Made by a program: the position numbers and the translations under genes
Assembly (NCBI GenBank): GCA_015680685.1
Contig: MNCI01008572.1
Coordinates: forward strand, 1,214,141 to 1,278,140
Length of the DNA stretch: 64,000 bases
Direction of reading: 5' to 3'
DNA from: Gnetum montanum
Lineage: Eukaryota > Streptophyta > Gnetopsida > Gnetales > Gnetaceae
The notes under the pieces: generated by a model
Told to the model about the DNA's origin: nothing
Databases searched by the model: none
The model's input: only the letters and a program-made list of their open reading frames with translations
Part shown: in pieces, positions 59,161-64,000 of the stretch
How positions within the stretch are numbered: position 1 is the stretch's first letter
Layout of the letters: each line of letters begins with the position of its first letter

Positions 59161-59612
59161 GGGGGGTAAACTTGTACAGCACATCACGAAGCGTTTAATA
59201 TTGTTAACAGTTTTTTTTGACCAATTATAAAGATCGTACGTGGTCCATAGATATATATTTAATTTTGTCAAGTTAGGGGTCAATAGATATATATTTACTA
59301 TAATTACTATCTCTATTACTATGATTTAACTAAAATATGGTTTAAATAAAATATTTTAAGATTTCAAAAGAAAAAGAAAGTTATGGGATATTTGTTTAAC
59401 ATCCTATAAAAAGGGGGATTTATGGACATTTCCAACCATAGCTTTTATTTATATAATTGTAACTTTATGTGGAAGTTGTAACTTCCTAGCCTTAATCCAT
59501 GATGTTTGTAACCATTAAAAAGGCCACTTGTCAACTATAGCCTCTTTATCTCCACAATGGCCACTTGTCATTTGCATGGGACACTTGTCACCTACAACTT
59601 GTTTATCTCCAT

Positions 59613-59675
59613 GAAGACACTTGGCAACTGAATGAAGACACTTGGCAACTACATGAAGACACTTGGCAACTACAT
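59613..59675 (+). repeat. Minisatellite, three 21-bp units
   Basis: Three near-identical units GAAGACACTTGGCAACTACAT (the first ends TGAAT), followed by a diverged fourth. Related CACTTGTCA words lie upstream at 59525-59600. Located between the cargo and the TATA box. Confidence 0.85.
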
Positions 59676-59744
59676 GGGACACTTGTCAACCGCAGCTTTT
59701 TTATCTCTTTGGTGGTTGAAACCACCCAAAATTGTTGTAACTTA

Positions 59745-59815
59745 CCTAACTTGTTGGGCAAGTAACCTCCTAACTTGTTGGGCAAGTAATCTCCTAATTG
59801 GTTGGCCAAGTTACT
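59745..59815 (+). repeat. Minisatellite, three 24-bp units
   Basis: Units of the form CCTAACTTGTTGGGCAAGTA; the third is diverged. They lie about 60 bp upstream of the TATA box. Copy 1 has related, shorter AAGTTAGGAGG repeats at the same place (about 775-870). Confidence 0.8.
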
Positions 59816-59876
59816 TGGGAGAGAAGTTAGGTGAGATATTTTTGAATATGTAACTTCCCTACCTACCTTTGAACCC

Positions 59877-59885
59877 TATAAAAAG
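59877..59885 (+). promoter_or_regulatory. TATA box of copy 2
   Basis: TATAAAAAG followed by GCTTCAGGGG, conserved in copy 1 at 726-735 on the minus strand. Transcription would run into the conserved 3' block. Confidence 0.5.
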
Positions 59886-61172
59886 GCTTCAGGGGTCAAG
59901 GAGGGAGGATCATCACTTGAAATCATCATCACACTTGGGGTCTCATACATCACATTTTGAAGGCTACTAGTTAGCACTTGGGCTCTTACTTGGAGACACT
60001 TTGAGTCTTGGGAGAAGAGCATTTTGTAAAGAAGAAAGTGTGAACGATTGCTTGCAAGATGGCTTGCTAGAATAAAGATTTCAGCCTCTTTGTCATGGTC
60101 CTGTGAGTTATGCATTTCATTTTTTGTTTTGTTTAAATTGTTTAGCTAGTGGTTTAGATAGTATCATCCTTGGCAAGTAATTTTGGGATTTTTAGATTGC
60201 TCTTATTGTTCTTGTTGCCCGATAGAAATTTCTATTAAAATTTTGCCATAGAAGCGCTTGTGTTTAAAAGCCTTAAGAGCATTTTAGTAGTAAATTTCAT
60301 TATTGTGCAACGTGTGGGAACTGCTATTGGGATTGTTGTAAGAGAGCCTCTGTTTGTAGTCACGCCGTTGAACAATTCAGTAGTCGAGAGGGTTCAGAAA
60401 ATCTTTGGTATTTTGATGGGACCAGAATAGCTTCTTTTTATCTTTAAAGTGAATTCCCGTGGTATTTCAATCAGAAATTGTCAAGTCTTTTAAAGGTTCT
60501 GTTTGAATGCAATCGTTGACATCTATTATCTAGTCAAAATGGAGTCTCGTACGTGGTAGTTTACGCAGCAATTTTTGGTAGCATAATAGGATTGTCTTGA
60601 AGATATTGCTTGTTTGAGCCTTGGAAGTTTGAACAATTCGTAGATATTGAATTTGGGATAGCTTTATTGCGAAGTGTTTACTCGTGTCATTTTACCTTGT
60701 TTAAATATTTGAGGTCTACACAAATCTGCTTTCTTTTCTTTTCTGCTTATTTCCATCGAATCTTGCTCTATTTCTAGTTTTCTTGTGGAACTATCTCTTT
60801 CTCTGGGGAAAATTAGGAGTAGATTGCGGAGTTGTGCTCAAATGTTTTTGCAAAATTTTATTTGTTACAAGTAGGTATTATAAGGACCGCGTAGACTAGG
60901 CAGTTGAACAAAATAGGAAATTTTCAACAACTCACAGTACTTGGCAAAGTTGGCTGAATCTCTTTAAAGTAAGTCATTTGTAGTTTACACACAACGCAAT
61001 CATTACATTTCTCACAACCGCACGCCGCAACAGCACACACACATACTCACATTAACTACTGAGTTTATTTGGAGGTATCTGGGCCTTGGTGTTGCTAGAG
61101 ACCAGTAGGCACCTAAATCCTGTTCGAGGACACTCGTTGGTAGTCGCGTCCCAAACAGTCGCCAACAGAATG

Positions 61173-63367
61173 ATAATTCAAGTGGTTTCAAATGTAAGCC
61201 TAAAGAAGACTTTTTTTTCTATCCTAACAATCCACCTAAATCATCATATATGTTTGTGACTCTAGAATCCTATCAAACTACCCAAGTAGTTTCTACTAAG
61301 CTACCATCAAACCAAAAGCCTTAAAAAATTTAAACTGTCATGCTAACCCATGTTCTAATAAACTTGATAAAGGCATGACATCTTCCTATGAAAAGAACCA
61401 ATACTATAAGTCCCTTGATCTATTTATAGATTATAGGAAATGATCCATACAAGGCTCTATTAGACTCAAGTCCAAGTGTGAATTTCATTTCTCAAGAAAT
61501 ATACAAAACATGGAATCTACCTCCACTCAAAAAGTATAATGTCATGTTGAAACTTATAGAGAAATCCATTATGGTTCTATTGTCATTGGTTGAGGAAATT
61601 ATGATCATTGTTAGTAGGTGATCATATCTAGCAAATTCTTAGTAATCCATGTGGATAGTTACAAAGGGATCTTCCTAATCATTATGTGAAGAGATTGGCT
61701 AAGTATAGTTGATGCTAAGTTAGGAATCAAAGATCTCTCTTTGGAAATCTACAAGAAAAATGAATTTGATAAAATATAGAAGAAGAGAGTTCCATGAATT
61801 GCGTATAATGACATACGGTGCAATTGCATACAAAAGATATGAACAATCAAAAGTACAACCATCACAACCTAAAAGATGTGTGCCAAATCCACCAATATTC
61901 AAAGGTTCCTATATGTGAAAACCATAAAACAAGAAGGTACCAAGTGATTGACCATAGATAATAGTTCCATTTCTATAATGTACATGGAACCAACACATAT
62001 CATCATAAGCACATACCTAGATAAGATGGATAAATGAAGTAAATCAAGTACCAACTCTCATATGTAGAAAATAGAAGGAAAGTAGAAGTAAGTTGGGGAG
62101 AGGAGAAAAGTTTAGAAACGTTTGGATCAAAGTCCATAGAATTAAAGATATTACCAAAATCCTTAGAAAATGAATTCTTAAATAATGAAATATTAGTAAT
62201 TATTAATGTCCACCTTACCAAGAAATAGAAAGAGGAGCTACTAAGAGTAGTAAACAAATAGTCAGTAGCCTTTGCTTGGTCATATGATGAAATCATAGGA
62301 ATAGATCCACATGTATGCAAACATCAAATAAACACAAACTCTACTATCAAGCCTAAAAGAGAAACACAAAGGAGATTAAATCCAAAATATAAACAAATTA
62401 TTTAAAAAGAGATTGAAAAGCTCTTGAAGGCTGGATGCATCTATCCTATGACAAACAATAATTGGATAAGCCCACTTGTCATTGTACTGAAAAAAGAAGG
62501 ATAATGGAGGATTTATATAGATTTTAGGCTATTGAACATGTCTACATTCAAGGACCATTTTTCTTGGTCATTTGTGGATCTTTGTCATTTTTGAATCAAG
62601 AGTTGGATACTATAGTAGGTCACAGGCATTACAATTTTCTAGATAGCCATAGTGGATATAACCAAATCCAAATCACATTAGAGGACTAGTCAAAATAACA
62701 TTTACAAGTTCTTAGGGAATTTTTGCATATAAAAAGATGTCTTTTGTTCCATGTAATTCCATGATAACTTTTCAATGTCTTGTCCTCAACATCTTTTAGC
62801 TTCCAATTGGTAATGATGTAGAAGTATTGATGGATGACTTGTCCACTTACAATGCTAGTTTCTAAGAAGCATTGGATTGTCTTGAGCAAGTACTAAAACT
62901 ATGTGTGGAAAATAACCTAAAGCTCAATTGGTAAAAGAGCCACTTGATGTTCTAGGAGAGCATTATCTTGGGACACCAAATCATAGCAAAAGGCATTAAG
63001 GTATATCCAAAAAAAGATAAGGTTCATTGAAAGAATCACTAGAAAATCTCAAATAGTTAAGGTTATGAGGTCATTCCTTTGATACATGGATTACTATAGT
63101 TACTTCATTGAAAATTTCTCTAGAATCACCAAACTACTAGTGAAGCGTACTAAGAAGAATGCAACAATTGAATGAATGGAGGGATGTGAATAAGCATTCC
63201 AACCCTTCAAGAAGAAGCTCATAGAATCCCAATCCTAAAAGCACCAAATTGGTCCAAACCATTCTACATTACAATATATGCATCCAATTATGCCTTGGGA
63301 GTAGTAGTTACATAAATGGATGATCACAAACATCCATATTACATTCATTATGCTAGTCTAAGCATTG
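61173..63367 (+). pseudogene. Gag tail, protease, reverse transcriptase and RNase H of element E (broken)
   Basis: The protease reads YKALLDSSPSVNFISQEIYK and WNLPPLKK near 61450-61540; the active-site DLG is changed to DSS. RT pieces: EIEKLLKAGCIYP (about 62410), WISPLVIV, YIDFRLLNMS, then LMDDLSTYNASF at about 62828 in place of the usual YMDDF, and LEQVLKLCVENNLKLNW. RNase H starts ASNYALGVVVT at about 63275 and YYIHYASLSIV, then stops abruptly at 63367 where another repeat begins. Stops and frameshifts are frequent. Confidence 0.75.
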
Positions 63368-64000
63368 TGTTGACCTTTGGGTATGTCAAAACCTTGGAAA
63401 ATAAAGAATGTGGAAAATATGCTTTTGGAATCTTGTAGGACTTATAAAAGACAAGATCAAAATAAAGATCATGTTGAGATCAAGATGAGACCTAAGTTGT
63501 CAATCTAAAGTGACAAAGTCTCAACAAAGATTGCAAGAGTTTAAAGATTTCAAAAGGATGCACAATGTCTAGAAGTCAAAAGAAGATGTTCTAATAGCTA
63601 TTGAGACATCCCAAAGGAATAGTATATGTCCTTATTGAAAAGTTCATATCTCAAGTGCGAGATCCCAAGTACAATTGAGACATCCTAGCTCAAACGTCCC
63701 ATGTAAGGCATCCTAACAAAAGTCAAACATCCCACCTACAAGCATTAGAAACTCAGTGAGACATCTCAAGCTCAAATGAAACATTCTAACTAGCCTTTGT
63801 ATGAACACCAATGGTCATTTGACAAGGAAAAAGGCTATAATAGAAATGATATCTTTATGTAAATGATAAGTGATATTCACCTAAATATTTCCTTCATTGT
63901 ACATATCTTATGAATTAATTTGTTTTTCAATTCTTTATCTTTTGTCAGTTAATTATTGTAATTCTAGTGAGCCTCAAAGTAAAGAATTTGTAATTTGAGT
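63368..64000 (+). repeat. LTR-like sequence inserted in element E, cut by window end
   Basis: It begins TGTTGACCTTTGGG exactly where the RNase H homology ends. It contains about seven GAGACATC-type words at 63603-63785 and a CTATAATAG TATA-like box near 63834. The order resembles the minus-strand repeat at 43690-44480. Its 3' end lies outside the window, so no target duplication can be checked. Confidence 0.4.

Larger units (their letters stand above)
58717..61167 (+). mobile_element. Solo LTR-like element carrying an ABCB fragment (copy 2)
   Basis: It begins TGTTGGCACATTTTGG and ends GTCGCCAACA, so the first and last seven bases are inverted (TGTTGGC/GCCAACA). It is flanked by perfect 5-bp duplications GAATG (58712-58716, 61168-61172) and interrupts element E Gag, which reads on at the other side. 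It is 2451 bp. Order: terminus, ABCB-derived segment (58819-59160), AT-rich stretch, two minisatellites (59613-59675 and 59745-59815), TATAAAAAG (59877), then about 1.3 kb shared in its first part with the minus strand of 1-740. The last 300 bp are richer in CpG. TG...CA ends and a 5-bp duplication indicate an LTR; no internal region is present. Confidence 0.8.
55468..63367 (+). mobile_element. Athila/Tat-like element with pol (element E), twice interrupted
   Basis: The 5' LTR (55468-56329), primer-binding site and Gag (56455-58711) are followed, after a 2.45-kb insertion, by the Gag tail, protease, RT and RNase H (61173-63367). The frame stops at 63368, where a new LTR-like sequence begins, so integrase and the 3' LTR are outside the window or lost. 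All coding parts carry stops. Confidence 0.82.

Noticed and set aside
59565-59853. Open frames over the minisatellites
   Set aside because: They result from the tandem 21- and 24-bp units and are not conserved in copy 1.
1-64000. tRNA and rRNA genes
   Set aside because: No cloverleaf or ribosomal sequence was seen; the tRNA-Asp-like stretches are primer-binding sites next to LTRs.

Overview
The window looks like intergenic DNA from a large-genome seed plant. It is AT-rich by eye, has no intact gene, and is packed with old, nested retrotransposons. The only host-gene traces are pseudogenes or captured fragments: a receptor-like kinase, an RBM25-type RRM, a saccharopine-dehydrogenase-like oxidoreductase and an ABCB transporter linker. 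A conifer or other gymnosperm fits this style, but nothing seen here fixes the species.

Layout. 1-2649 (minus): a gene-fragment-carrying LTR-like element, cut by the window edge. 4560-7115 (minus): a decayed LINE with endonuclease and reverse transcriptase. 10774-22310: one Athila/Tat-like (Ty3/gypsy) insertion with three LTRs and two internal regions, flanked by the target-site duplication CCCAT (element A). 23674-33867: a dead element of the same group that still shows gag, protease, RT, RNase H and integrase (B). 34193-42975: an LRR receptor-kinase pseudogene split by a minus-strand element that lacks pol (C, 34506-41536). 43690-44480: a minus-strand LTR-like repeat. 44793-51853: a second minus-strand pol-less element with a perfect ACATA duplication (D). 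55468-63367: another pol-bearing element (E), split at 58717-61167 by a 2.45-kb solo LTR of the family seen at 1-2649 and broken again at 63368 by a further LTR-like sequence.

How the parts relate. A, B, C, D and E share LTR tails ending in CTCATCA, a primer-binding site complementary to tRNA-Asp and, where visible, a polypurine tract of the form CAGTCRTGGGG(G). A has kept only gag; C and D have kept gag and protease and share one deletion of RT, RNase H and integrase. They look like non-autonomous lineages that would have needed proteins from B/E-type relatives. A, B, C and D also keep a roughly 2-kb 3' region with recurring conserved blocks, a PPT-like sequence at the end of the coding region and, in most copies, a TAG|ATG start of a small third ORF.

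The most unusual signal is the LTR-like family at 1-2649 and 58717-61167. The two copies share a 5' terminus of about 35 bp and a roughly 1-kb block from the TATA box on. Between these, each carries a different set of host gene fragments in sense orientation: RBM25 plus saccharopine-dehydrogenase-like in one, ABCB in the other.
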